Source: Pontitalea aquivivens (GTDB lineage Bacteria; Pseudomonadota; Alphaproteobacteria; Rhodobacterales; Rhodobacteraceae). From it: 64,000 bases of DNA. A model generated the notes under the pieces. That model searched no databases. It was not told where the DNA came from and worked only from the letters and a program-made list of their open reading frames with translations. The DNA lies in NCBI RefSeq assembly GCF_046507575.1, contig NZ_JBKFEY010000014.1:10812-74811 (forward strand), given 5' to 3'. Of this stretch, positions 1 to 7,967 are shown in pieces. The position numbers and the translations under genes were made by a program. How positions within the stretch are numbered: position 1 is the stretch's first letter; each line of letters begins with the position of its first letter.

Positions 1-422
1 CTGAACCCCATGCGGACCAGAAAATTCTTCAGCCCCGCCTCATCGATCCGCCCGCCGACCCTGGCGGTGAAACTGGACGCCGCCAGCACCGACCGCGCCG
101 GCACCCGCTGCATCGCCGCCGACAGCGTGGTCAACAGGATGAACGGCCCCGGCAGGCCCGCCTGCAACGCGGCCAGCGTCGCCATCCGCGTGGCCGAGAT
201 GTCGGGATTGGGCGAAACCCGGTCATAGGGCAGGCAGTCCCAGGCCGGAAAGTTCAGCACCACGGCCCCGGGGGCAAAGAAGGCCAGGGCCGCGCGCATC
301 GCCTCAAGCCTGCGGTCGTCGCGTGCCACATGAATGACCGGACGGCCGCGGGCCAGTTCGCGCGCCACCAGTGTCGCATCAAAGCCCTCGGGGGCGCCGG
401 AAAGAAGAACGTGATCCATCAT
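1..422 (-). CDS. mfd: Transcription-repair coupling factor Mfd, N-terminal part (partial)
   Basis: Only the first ~140 codons are present; the gene runs off the left edge. Mfd is the cytosolic ATP-driven translocase that pushes RNA polymerase off DNA lesions and recruits the UvrA/UvrB excision machinery. The visible part matches the UvrB-homology module at the start of Mfd: an early nucleotide-site-like strand, then PAWDCLPYDRVSPN followed by RMATL, a motif I associate with Mfd. Two in-frame ATG codons sit back to back at 422 and 419; the first was taken. The helicase and RNA-polymerase-interaction domains would lie outside the window, so integrity cannot be judged. Confidence 0.9.
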   Translation of the reverse strand, partial: MMDHVLLSGAPEGFDATLVARELARGRPVIHVARDDRRLEAMRAALAFFAPGAVVLNFPAWDCLPYDRVSPNPDISATRMATLAALQAGLPGPFILLTTLSAAMQRVPARSVLAASSFTARVGGRIDEAGLKNFLVRMGF

Positions 423-477
423 CGCCCCGAGGTATCCGCCTGCAAGCCGAAGTCAACCCGTTGCGCGGTCCTGCGCG

Positions 478-1032
478 CTATTGAAAGCTGGCAATGCGCA
501 GGTTTTGCAGCATTCCCCAGAAGGCGGTGACCGTGATCGCCAGCATCCCCACCACCTGCACCATCAGCCGGTGGCGGATCAGCGCGCGGGCCAGCGCCGC
601 GGGCGGCAGGGTATCCGCGGTCAGGGGCGCCTCAAGGCGGTGGGCGGTGCGCAGGCTCAGTACCGCGACCAGGGTCATCGGCGCCAGGATCAGAAAGATG
701 GCCTGGGCGAATTCGACCCGATAGTGAAACCCCAGAAGCGCCAGCGAACTGAGCGCAAAGCCCGCCACCAGCGACAGCGCCATCCCGCCCTGCCGCCCGA
801 AGCGCAACAGCCGCGCCACATGCAGCCGCGTCATCGCCACAAGCTGTGCCCCGGCCTCATCCCGGGCACCCGCATCCGCGCGCAGGCGGCGCAGGCGCAG
901 CACCATGTCGAACGGCACCCCCAGCACCCAATGCGAGGCCATCGACCAGCACGCGGCCAGCGCGATCCAGTACCACAGGCTTCGGAAAGATCGCATGTCG
1001 ATCAGGTTGAAGATCGTTTCGGTCACGCTCAC
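478..1032 (-). CDS. Conserved integral membrane protein (type often annotated as component of SufBCD complex)
   Basis: 184 residues, beginning V(M)SVTETIFNLIDMRSFRSLW, with about four hydrophobic segments: one near residues 15-38, two close together in the middle (SLVAGFALSSLALLGF and QAIFLILAPMTLVAVL) and one near the C terminus (VQVVGMLAITVTAFWGM). The GTG at 1032 was chosen because AAGGAAG lies seven bases upstream; a longer reading upstream has no ribosome site and unlike composition. I recall close relatives in Rhodobacteraceae being labelled component of SufBCD complex, but nothing in the sequence shows an Fe-S role and the suf operon is 36 kb away. Divergent from hemB. Confidence 0.7.
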   Translation of the reverse strand: MSVTETIFNLIDMRSFRSLWYWIALAACWSMASHWVLGVPFDMVLRLRRLRADAGARDEAGAQLVAMTRLHVARLLRFGRQGGMALSLVAGFALSSLALLGFHYRVEFAQAIFLILAPMTLVAVLSLRTAHRLEAPLTADTLPPAALARALIRHRLMVQVVGMLAITVTAFWGMLQNLRIASFQ

Positions 1033-1207
1033 GGGCGGGCTTCCTTGCTGCTCTGGTGCCAGACTAAACCGATTGTCCGGCCCGCGAAACTGTCTTCGCG
1101 CGACAATCCGCGCCGCAATGCCGCCCCCGCCCCCCTTGAGCCGCGCGCCGATCCATGCGACCCAAGGCCAAGCCAACCCGAACGCCAGATCCCAGCGGAG
1201 CGAAGCC

Positions 1208-2209
1208 ATGCACCCGATCCTGCCCCCCTTCCCCCAGACCCGCCTGCGCCGGATGCGCCGCACGCCCGCGCTGCGCGATCTGGCCCAGGAACACCGGCTG
1301 GACGTCAAGGACCTGATCTGGCCGATCTTCATCACCGACGTGCCCGGCGCGGATGTCGAGGTATCCTCGATGCCGGGCGTGGTGCGGCGCACGCTGGACG
1401 GGGCGCTGCGCGCCGCCGAAGAGGCGGCCGAACTGGGCATCCCGGCGATCTGCCTGTTTCCCTATACCGATCCCGCGCTGAAAACCGAAAGCTGCGAAGA
1501 GGCCTGGAGCCCGGACAACCTGTCCAACCGCGTGATCCGCGCGATCAAGGCCCGCCTGCCCGAGGTCGCGATCATGACCGATATCGCGCTGGACCCCTAT
1601 AACGCCAACGGCCATGACGGCCTGGTGAAGGATGGCGTGATCCTGAACGATGAAACCGTTGAATGCCTTGTGAAAATGGCGCTGGCCCAGGCCGATGCCG
1701 GGGCCGACATCCTTGGCCCCTCGGACATGATGGACGGGCGTATCGGGGCGATGCGCAACGCGCTTGAATCCGCGGGCCACACCGATGTGACGATCCTCAG
1801 CTATGCGGCGAAATATGCCAGCGCCTTCTATGGCCCGTTCCGCGATGCTGTAGGGGCGTCCGGCGCGCTGAAAGGCGACAAGAAGACCTATCAGATGAAC
1901 CCCGCCAATGCCGATGAGGCGATCCGCCTGGTGGCACGCGACCTGTCCGAAGGGGCGGATATGGTGATGGTCAAACCCGGCATGCCCTATCTGGACATCT
2001 GCCGCCGGGTCAAGGACGCCTTCGGCGTGCCGACCTTTGCCTATCAGGTCTCGGGCGAATACGCGATGATCGCGGGGGCCGCGCGCAATGGCTGGATCGA
2101 CGGGCCGCAGGTGATGATGGAAAGCCTGCTGGCCTTCAAGCGCGCGGGCTGCGACGGGGTGCTGACCTATTTCGCCCCCGATGCCGCACGCACCCTGCGC
2201 GCGGGCTAG
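1208..2209 (+). CDS. hemB: Delta-aminolevulinic acid dehydratase (porphobilinogen synthase)
   Basis: 333 residues, normal family length. Condenses two 5-aminolevulinate molecules to porphobilinogen in the cytosol, the first common tetrapyrrole step for haem, B12 and (if present) bacteriochlorophyll. Both Schiff-base lysines are visible: K202 in SYAAKYASAFYGP and K256 in MVMVKPGMPYLD. The stretch that holds three zinc-binding cysteines in E. coli-type enzymes reads DIALDPYNANGHDG (about 125-138), without cysteine, so this is the zinc-independent (magnesium/potassium) type known from alphaproteobacteria. The ATG at 1208 follows GGAGCGAAGCC; an in-frame extension to 905 overlaps the divergent gene and was discarded. 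Confidence 0.96.
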   Translation: MHPILPPFPQTRLRRMRRTPALRDLAQEHRLDVKDLIWPIFITDVPGADVEVSSMPGVVRRTLDGALRAAEEAAELGIPAICLFPYTDPALKTESCEEAWSPDNLSNRVIRAIKARLPEVAIMTDIALDPYNANGHDGLVKDGVILNDETVECLVKMALAQADAGADILGPSDMMDGRIGAMRNALESAGHTDVTILSYAAKYASAFYGPFRDAVGASGALKGDKKTYQMNPANADEAIRLVARDLSEGADMVMVKPGMPYLDICRRVKDAFGVPTFAYQVSGEYAMIAGAARNGWIDGPQVMMESLLAFKRAGCDGVLTYFAPDAARTLRAG

Positions 2210-2323
2210 GGCGGCGGGCTTTGGCCATCCCGGATCAAGACCAAGTGACAGCGCCCCATTTCTGCCCTATAGATAGGGGTGAACGGGCCGCGACAAGGCC
2301 CGATGATTGAGCGGAGCAGCAAC

Positions 2324-2881
2324 ATGACACAGATTTCCAGACGAAGCCTTCTGGCAATGGGCGGCGCGGGTCTTGGGCTTGCGGCCTGTGGCAATGGCAT
2401 CGGCAATCAGGGCGCGGCACGGCTGGATGCGCGGGTCGATGCCACCCGCGACTATCTGCTGCAGCGTTATCCCGGCACGCAGGATTTGATGGGCAAGGCC
2501 AGCGGCATCCTGTACATGCCGCTGATGACCGAAGCCGGCTTTGGCATTGGCGGTGCCTATGGGCGCGGCGCGCTGCGCATCAACAACGTGACGGTGGATT
2601 ACTATTCCGCGGCCTCGGCCTCGGTCGGGTTCCAGATCGGCGCGCAGCAATATGCCCATGCGCTGTTCTTCATGACACCCGAGGCGATGGCCGATTTCCG
2701 CCGTGCGGATGGCTGGGAACTGGGCGCGGATGCGCGCTACGCCTTGCCCGACCGTGGCGGCGCGATCGGCGCGGCCACCACCACGGCCCTGGCCCCGGTG
2801 ATCGCGCTGGTCTTTGGTCAGGCCGGGCTGATCGCCGGCGCAAGCCTTGCAGGCACCAAATACACCCGCATCATTCCGTAA
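2324..2881 (+). CDS. SYLF/YSC84-domain lipoprotein
   Basis: 185 residues. The N terminus combines a twin-arginine-like start (SRRSLL) with a lipobox LAAC at residues 19-22, so the protein is predicted to be exported and lipidated on C22. The rest (ASGILYMPLMTEAGFGIGG through FFMTPEAMADFRRADGWELG) fits the SYLF (DUF500/YSC84) domain, which binds lipids in eukaryotes; bacterial function is unknown. The ATG at 2324 has GCGGAG upstream. Convergent with the lytic transglycosylase gene, separated by a 9-bp-stem hairpin. Confidence 0.8.
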   Translation: MTQISRRSLLAMGGAGLGLAACGNGIGNQGAARLDARVDATRDYLLQRYPGTQDLMGKASGILYMPLMTEAGFGIGGAYGRGALRINNVTVDYYSAASASVGFQIGAQQYAHALFFMTPEAMADFRRADGWELGADARYALPDRGGAIGAATTTALAPVIALVFGQAGLIAGASLAGTKYTRIIP

Positions 2882-2896
2882 GGATTTCATATAGAT

Positions 2897-2917
2897 GGCG
2901 CGCGATCTTCGCGCGCC
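2897..2917. terminator. Hairpin between convergent genes
   Basis: GGCGCGCGA / TCGCGCGCC, a perfect 9-bp stem with a TCT loop, 15 bp after the SYLF gene stop and 12 bp before the lytic transglycosylase stop. It has no T run on either side, so it could be a bidirectional terminator or an mRNA 3'-end stabiliser. Seen directly; the role is inferred. Confidence 0.5.
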
Positions 2918-2929
2918 GCATCAACCCTG

Positions 2930-3550
2930 TCAGCCACCCAGGATCACGCGGACGTAATTCGTCGTCTCGCGGTAAGGCGGAATGCCGCCGTGTCTGGCCA
3001 CCGCCTCGGGGCCGGCATTATAGGCCGCCAGCGCCAGACGCCAATCGCCAAAGCGATCATACATCATCCGCAGATAGCGCGCGCCACCGTCCAGGTTCTG
3101 ACGTGGATCGTTTGCGTCCACCCCCAGCCTGGCCGCCGTGCCCGGCATCAGCTGCGCCAGCCCCATCGCCCCCTTGTGCGACCGCGCCCCGGCATTCCAG
3201 CCCGATTCCTGCTGCACCAGGCGCAGGAACAGATCCTCGGGGATGCCATGCCTGATCGCCGCCGCCCGCGCCATCGACAGGTATTCCCCGCGATAGCGCC
3301 CCGCATAGCCCGGGATCGACACAGTCCCGGTCCCGGTCCGGGCGCCTTTGGGTTTCAGCCGGTCCGAGGCGGAATATTGCGACGACAGCCGCGTATCCAG
3401 AAGCCGGGTCTGGTTGCGAAACAGCGTCTGGCGCGATTTCGACGACGCCCCTGTCAGCGAAAGCCCTTCGGCCCGCGCCACACCCGATCCGACCGCAGGC
3501 GCCAGCCCGATGGCCAGCCCCAGAAGCACCACGCCCGACACTCTGCGCAT
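2930..3550 (-). CDS. Lytic transglycosylase (SLT domain)
   Basis: 206 residues with an N-terminal signal peptide (hydrophobic VVLLGLAIGLAPAV then ARA|EG near residue 27) and a C-terminal goose-lysozyme-like SLT domain from about residue 92. The catalytic glutamate is E115 in QQESGWNAGARS; the family motifs KGAMGLAQLMPGTA and ALAAYNAGPEAV follow in order. It should cleave the beta-1,4 glycosidic bond of peptidoglycan in the periplasm, forming 1,6-anhydro ends. The protein is a short, single-domain member. A 17-bp tandem repeat lies directly upstream of its start. Confidence 0.9.
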   Translation of the reverse strand: MRRVSGVVLLGLAIGLAPAVGSGVARAEGLSLTGASSKSRQTLFRNQTRLLDTRLSSQYSASDRLKPKGARTGTGTVSIPGYAGRYRGEYLSMARAAAIRHGIPEDLFLRLVQQESGWNAGARSHKGAMGLAQLMPGTAARLGVDANDPRQNLDGGARYLRMMYDRFGDWRLALAAYNAGPEAVARHGGIPPYRETTNYVRVILGG

Positions 3551-3558
3551 CCCGCCCC

Positions 3559-3605
3559 CCGTCCGATACCCGTAACCGTCCGATACCCGTAACCGTCCGA
3601 AACCC
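3559..3605. repeat. 17-bp tandem repeat, about 2.7 copies
   Basis: Unit CCGTCCGATACCCGTAA at 3559-3575 and 3576-3592, followed by a partial third copy CCGTCCGAAACCC. The two full units are identical. It lies in the divergent region between the lytic transglycosylase gene and ssb, so copy number could affect the spacing of their promoters. Confidence 0.9.
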
Positions 3606-3760
3606 TTACAGACCGGACCGCACTATACCCCGATCCGCGCGCCGTGGGAAGCACCGGCCCGGGGCCCTTTTTTACCCCGGACAGGTGCTCTATACCGAAT
3701 GCTTGGGGCAGATTCGGCACAGCCGGTCCGCCAGGGCACATGACCGTTGCGGAGGAATGC

Positions 3761-4279
3761 ATGGCAGGTTCGGTGAACAAGGTGATTCTGGTCGGCAATC
3801 TGGGCCGCGACCCCGAGGTCCGTTCCTTCCCCAACGGCGGCAAGGTCTGCAACCTGCGCATCGCAACGTCGGAAAACTGGCGTGACAAGGCCACGGGCGA
3901 ACGCAAGGAACGCACCGAATGGCATTCGGTCGCGATCTTTTCCGAACCGCTGGCCCGCATCGCCGAACAATATCTGCGCAAGGGATCCAAGGTCTATATC
4001 GAGGGCCAGCTGGAAACCCGCAAATGGCAGGATCAGTCCGGCGCCGACCGCTACACCACTGAAATCGTGCTGCGCCCCTACCGGGGCGAGTTGACGCTGC
4101 TTGACGGGCGCGATGGCGGCGGTCAGGGCGGTGGCTATGGCCAGGGCGGTGGTGGCGGCGGCGGCTATGACGATCCGCAAGGCGGCTATGGCGGCGGTCA
4201 GGGCGGTTATGGCGGTGGCGGACAACAGGGCGGCGGCGGCGGCCGTCGCTCGGACATGGATGACGAAATCCCGTTCTGA
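3761..4279 (+). CDS. ssb: Single-stranded DNA-binding protein
   Basis: 172 residues. An OB-fold occupies about residues 1-110 (MAGSVNKVILVGNLGRDPEVR at the start and WHSVAIFSEPLARIAEQYL in the middle), followed by a long glycine/glutamine-rich flexible linker and the acidic C-terminal tip DDEIPF, which recruits replication and repair proteins. It coats single-stranded DNA as a tetramer during replication, recombination and repair. GGAGGAATGC precedes the ATG, a strong ribosome site. An 8-bp-stem hairpin overlaps the stop codon (4278-4297, GATCCCCC/GGGGGATC) and may end the transcript. Confidence 0.97.
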   Translation: MAGSVNKVILVGNLGRDPEVRSFPNGGKVCNLRIATSENWRDKATGERKERTEWHSVAIFSEPLARIAEQYLRKGSKVYIEGQLETRKWQDQSGADRYTTEIVLRPYRGELTLLDGRDGGGQGGGYGQGGGGGGGYDDPQGGYGGGQGGYGGGGQQGGGGGRRSDMDDEIPF

Positions 4280-4448
4280 TCCCCCCCCCGGGGGATCACG
4301 CAGACGGGCGATCCCCCGCCCCCTGCCGGCGGCGGATGCCGTCGCGGCCTCTCACACACCACCGGGACCAAAGCGCATCGACCGGGCCCGGGCAAAGCCA
4401 ACCGCCGCGCCGCCGGCCTGCGGCAGGGCGCTGCGTGAATGTCTGGTT

Positions 4449-4493
4449 CATCTTGCCGAAAATACCTCGGGGGTCCGGGGGCAGCGCCCCCGG
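4449..4493 (+). repeat. Dispersed palindromic repeat, copy A
   Basis: CATCTTGCCGAAAATACC then TCGGGGGT and the hairpin CCGGGGGC-AG-CGCCCCCGG. Located between the convergent ends of ssb and the dehydrogenase gene. It matches other copies in this window at about 25.5, 44.8, 47.0, 53.4, 55.3, 58.1 and 63.9 kb. Confidence 0.85.
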
Positions 4494-4511
4494 CCTGTCC
4501 GGTCCGCCGCC

Positions 4512-5384
4512 TCAGCCTGACTTGCGCAGCCGCGCGATCAGCGATGAGGTATCCCAGCGACCGCCGCCCATCTTCTGCACATCCTTGTAGAACTGATCGA
4601 CCAGCGCGGTCACCGGCAGGCTGGCGCCGGTTTCATTCGCGGTGGCCAGACAAATCCCCAGATCCTTGCGCATCCAGTCCACCGCAAAGCCAAAGTCAAA
4701 GCGGTCCTCGGCCATCGTCTGGTAGCGGTTCTGCATCTGCCAGCTTCCGGCCGCGCCCTGGCTGATCACCTCGACCACGTCCGGGATCGACAACCCCGCC
4801 TTTTCGGCGAAATGCAGCGCCTCGGACAGGCCCTGCACCAGACCCGCGATGGCGATCTGGTTGCACATCTTGGTCACCTGCCCCGCGCCGCTGTCGCCCA
4901 GGCGCCGGCAGATCCTGGCATAGGCGGCCATCACCGGTTCGGCCGCGCCATAGGCCGCCGCATCGCCCCCGCACATCACCGACAGCTGGCCATTCTCGGC
5001 CCCCGCCTGCCCGCCCGAGACCGGCGCGTCGACAAAGGCCAGCCCGCGCCCGGCCGCCGCCGCCGCCAGTTCGCGCGTGACCCTGGCCGACACCGTGGTG
5101 TGATCGACAAAGATCGCGCCGGGCTTCATCCCCGCGAAAGCCCCCTGATCGCCCAGGCAGACCGCGCGCAGGTCGTCGTCATTACCCACGCAGGCCATCA
5201 CGAAATCGCAATCGCGCACGGCATCGGCGGGCGTGGCCGCCCATTGCCCGCCGTGGCGTTCCACCCAGGCCCCGGCCTTGGCCGCGGTGCGGTTGTAGAC
5301 CGTCACCTCATGCCCCCTGGCGGCCAGATGCCCCGCCATCGGAAAGCCCATTACCCCAAGCCCCAGAAACGCCACTTTTGCCAT
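4512..5384 (-). CDS. NAD(P)-dependent beta-hydroxyacid dehydrogenase (3-hydroxyisobutyrate dehydrogenase family)
   Basis: 290 residues, typical family length. The Rossmann motif GLGVMG is at residues 8-13, the substrate-binding stretch FVDAPVSGGQAGAENG is near 117-131 and the catalytic lysine is K172 in GQVTKMCNQI. Members oxidise small beta-hydroxy acids (3-hydroxyisobutyrate, tartronate semialdehyde, succinic semialdehyde) with NAD(P). Which substrate applies here cannot be told: no valine- or glyoxylate-pathway genes are adjacent. Divergent from the penicillin-acylase-like gene. Confidence 0.88.
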   Translation of the reverse strand: MAKVAFLGLGVMGFPMAGHLAARGHEVTVYNRTAAKAGAWVERHGGQWAATPADAVRDCDFVMACVGNDDDLRAVCLGDQGAFAGMKPGAIFVDHTTVSARVTRELAAAAAGRGLAFVDAPVSGGQAGAENGQLSVMCGGDAAAYGAAEPVMAAYARICRRLGDSGAGQVTKMCNQIAIAGLVQGLSEALHFAEKAGLSIPDVVEVISQGAAGSWQMQNRYQTMAEDRFDFGFAVDWMRKDLGICLATANETGASLPVTALVDQFYKDVQKMGGGRWDTSSLIARLRKSG

Positions 5385-5507
5385 TGTCCATCCTCCGCTG
5401 CCGCGCCAAAGGCGCGTTGAACATTTTCCTTGCCTGACTTAGTAACGCCTGCGCCCCCGCCGTCAACCGCCGGGCGGCAGGTTCCGACTGGATGGGGGCA
5501 AGGCACG

Positions 5508-7967
5508 ATGTTCACGGTGTTCCGCTGGCTGGTCCGCATCGTTTCGGGCGCGCTTCTTCTGGGGATGCTGGCGGGGATCGGGATCTGGTATTTCGCCGCC
5601 AGATCCCTGCCCGATTATGACGAAACCCATGCCGTTACGGGGCTTTCGGCGCCGGTGGAAATTGTCCGTACCACCGAAAACGTGCCCCATATCTTTGGCG
5701 CGCGCGATGAGGATGTGTTCTTCGCCCTTGGCCTTGCCCATGCGCAGGACCGGCTGTGGCAGATGACGGTGCTGCGGCGCACCGCGCAGGGCCGCCTGTC
5801 CGAGGTGTTTGGCGAACGCACCCTGCGCACGGATGAACTGATGCGCCGGCTGGACCTGTACGGCCTGGCCAGCCGCGCGGTGCCCGCGCAGGATGACGCC
5901 ACGCAAGCCGCCCTTGCCGCCTATGCCCGCGGCGTCAACCAGTGGATCGAGCTGGTGAACACCGGCGCGCGCGGCCGCGGCGCGCCGGAATTCTTCCTGT
6001 TCAATGCGGAAATCGCCTATTGGACCCCGGCGGATTCGCTGGCGATCCTGAAACTGCTGTCGGTGCAGCTGTCCAGCCAGATCCAGGATGAGGTGCTGCG
6101 CGCCCGTGTCTCGGTTCTGGGGCAGGACCGGGCGCGCGACCTGATGCCGCTGGTGCCGGGGCCGGGCGTGGCCGCCCTGCCCGATTACGCGCAGATCTTC
6201 CCCGGCCTGCCGCGCGATGTGAAAACCGCCAATTCCGATCCGGTATTGTCGCCCTTTGCCCCGCGCGGTCTGGGCGGGGCGTCGAATGCCTTTGCCGCGG
6301 CACCGGGGCGGTCGGCGGCGGGCGGGTCCCTTTTGGCCAATGACCCGCATCTGGGCCTGTCGGCACCCTCGATCTGGTATCTGGCGCGGCTGGAACTGGC
6401 CTCGGGCGGGGTGATCGGCGGCACGATCCCGGGCATTCCGCTGGTGCTGACGGGACGCAATGCGCGGCTGGGCTGGGGCGTGACCTCGGCCTATGTCGAC
6501 GATCAGGACCTGTTCATCGAGGAACTGAACCCCGCCGATCCCGAACGCTATCGCACGCCCCAGGGCTGGAAAGCGTTTGAAACCCGCCGCGCGATCATCC
6601 AGGTCAAGGATGCGGCCCCCGTCACCGTCACCCTGCGCTGGACCGACAATGGCCCGGTGCTGCCGGGGGGGCATTTCAACCTGGCTTCGGTCACGCCGCC
6701 CGGCCATGTCGCCGCGCTGTCCTGGACGGCGCTGTGGGAAGGCGACACCTCGATGAGCGCGGGCATGACCCTGATGCGCGCGGGGCGCGTGGCCGATGCG
6801 CTGGAGGCCGCCGAACGCTTCATCGCGCCCGCGCAGAACCTGACGCTGGCCGATCAGGACAGCGTGGCGATGGTCACCGTCGGCGCGATCCCGAAACGCG
6901 ACCCCGCCCACGCCACCCAGGGCCGCATGCCCGCCCCGGGGTGGGAGACGCGGAACCGCTGGCAGGGCCGGATGGATTTCGCCACCAATCCCCGCTTCAT
7001 CGACCCGCCGGGCGGGATTGTGATCAACACCAACAACAAGACCGTGGACCGGCCCTTCCCCGACCATGTGGCGTTCGACTGGGGCGACAGCCAGCGCGTG
7101 CAGCGCGCCACCCGCCTGATGGGCGAGCGTGAAGTGCACAGCCGCGAAAGCTTTATCGCGGCGCAGCTGGATACCGTCAGCGCGGCGGCGCGGGGCCTGC
7201 TGCCGCTGGTCGGGGCCGATCTGTGGTTCACCGGCCCCCCCGCGCCGGATGGCACCCCGGAACGGCAACGCCAGCGCGCGCTGGAATTGCTGGCGGCCTG
7301 GGATGGCGAGATGAACGAACACCTGCCCGAGCCGCTGATCTATGCCGCCTGGATGCGCGCGCTTCAGGCCCGGCTGATCCGCGACGAACTGGGCCCGCTG
7401 GCCGCCGAATTCACCCATATCGAGCCCCTGTTCATCGAGCGCGTGTTCCGCAACACCGACGGCGCCGCGCGCTGGTGCGACGTGATGCAATCAGCCCCCG
7501 TCGAAACCTGCACCGACATCGCCCGCCTGGCGCTGGATGAGGCGCTGCTGGATCTGTCCGCGCGCTATGGCGCGGCGGTCGAAAGCTGGCGCTGGGGCGA
7601 TGCGCATCAGGCCCGCCACGACCATGCCGTACTGGGCCAGGTGCCGGTGCTGAACTGGGTGGTGAACATCCGCCAGTCGACCTCGGGCGGGGATTTCACC
7701 TTGCAGCGCGGCAAGACCTCGGGCCGTGACCCCGACCCCTTCACCAATGTCCATGCCGCGGGCTATCGCGGGGTTTACGATTTCGCCGATCCCGACAGTT
7801 CCGTCTTCGTGATCGCCACCGGCCAGTCCGGCCACCCGCTGTCGCGCCATTATGACGATCTGTCCGAACTGTGGCGGCGGGGCGAATATGTGCCGATGTC
7901 GCTGGACCCGGACCTTGCGCGCGCGGCGGCGGCGGGGATCACGCGGCTGGTGCCGCGGGGGGATTAA
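5508..7967 (+). CDS. Penicillin acylase family protein (Ntn hydrolase)
   Basis: 819 residues. A single N-terminal hydrophobic anchor (about residues 10-32, VSGALLLGMLAGIGIWYFA) exports it to the periplasm. The family's precursor is cleaved autocatalytically; the new N-terminal serine of the beta chain should be S259 in GLGGASNAFA, followed by LLANDPHLGL. Motifs such as HAQDRLWQM near residue 79 belong to the alpha chain. Known members hydrolyse penicillins, cephalosporins or N-acyl-homoserine lactones; the substrate here is unknown. The ATG at 5508 was chosen over an upstream in-frame one because it directly precedes the membrane anchor. The stop overlaps the convergent hflX stop by 4 bp. Confidence 0.9.
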   Translation: MFTVFRWLVRIVSGALLLGMLAGIGIWYFAARSLPDYDETHAVTGLSAPVEIVRTTENVPHIFGARDEDVFFALGLAHAQDRLWQMTVLRRTAQGRLSEVFGERTLRTDELMRRLDLYGLASRAVPAQDDATQAALAAYARGVNQWIELVNTGARGRGAPEFFLFNAEIAYWTPADSLAILKLLSVQLSSQIQDEVLRARVSVLGQDRARDLMPLVPGPGVAALPDYAQIFPGLPRDVKTANSDPVLSPFAPRGLGGASNAFAAAPGRSAAGGSLLANDPHLGLSAPSIWYLARLELASGGVIGGTIPGIPLVLTGRNARLGWGVTSAYVDDQDLFIEELNPADPERYRTPQGWKAFETRRAIIQVKDAAPVTVTLRWTDNGPVLPGGHFNLASVTPPGHVAALSWTALWEGDTSMSAGMTLMRAGRVADALEAAERFIAPAQNLTLADQDSVAMVTVGAIPKRDPAHATQGRMPAPGWETRNRWQGRMDFATNPRFIDPPGGIVINTNNKTVDRPFPDHVAFDWGDSQRVQRATRLMGEREVHSRESFIAAQLDTVSAAARGLLPLVGADLWFTGPPAPDGTPERQRQRALELLAAWDGEMNEHLPEPLIYAAWMRALQARLIRDELGPLAAEFTHIEPLFIERVFRNTDGAARWCDVMQSAPVETCTDIARLALDEALLDLSARYGAAVESWRWGDAHQARHDHAVLGQVPVLNWVVNIRQSTSGGDFTLQRGKTSGRDPDPFTNVHAAGYRGVYDFADPDSSVFVIATGQSGHPLSRHYDDLSELWRRGEYVPMSLDPDLARAAAAGITRLVPRGD

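Noticed and set aside
905..1207. In-frame N-terminal extension of hemB
   Set aside because: Overlaps the divergent membrane-protein gene; the peptide is not protein-like and the known HemB start is at 1208 with a ribosome site.
5463..7490. 675-codon minus-strand open frame opposite the penicillin-acylase gene
   Set aside because: Low-complexity Arg/Gly/Gln peptide, an antisense shadow of a well-supported enzyme gene.
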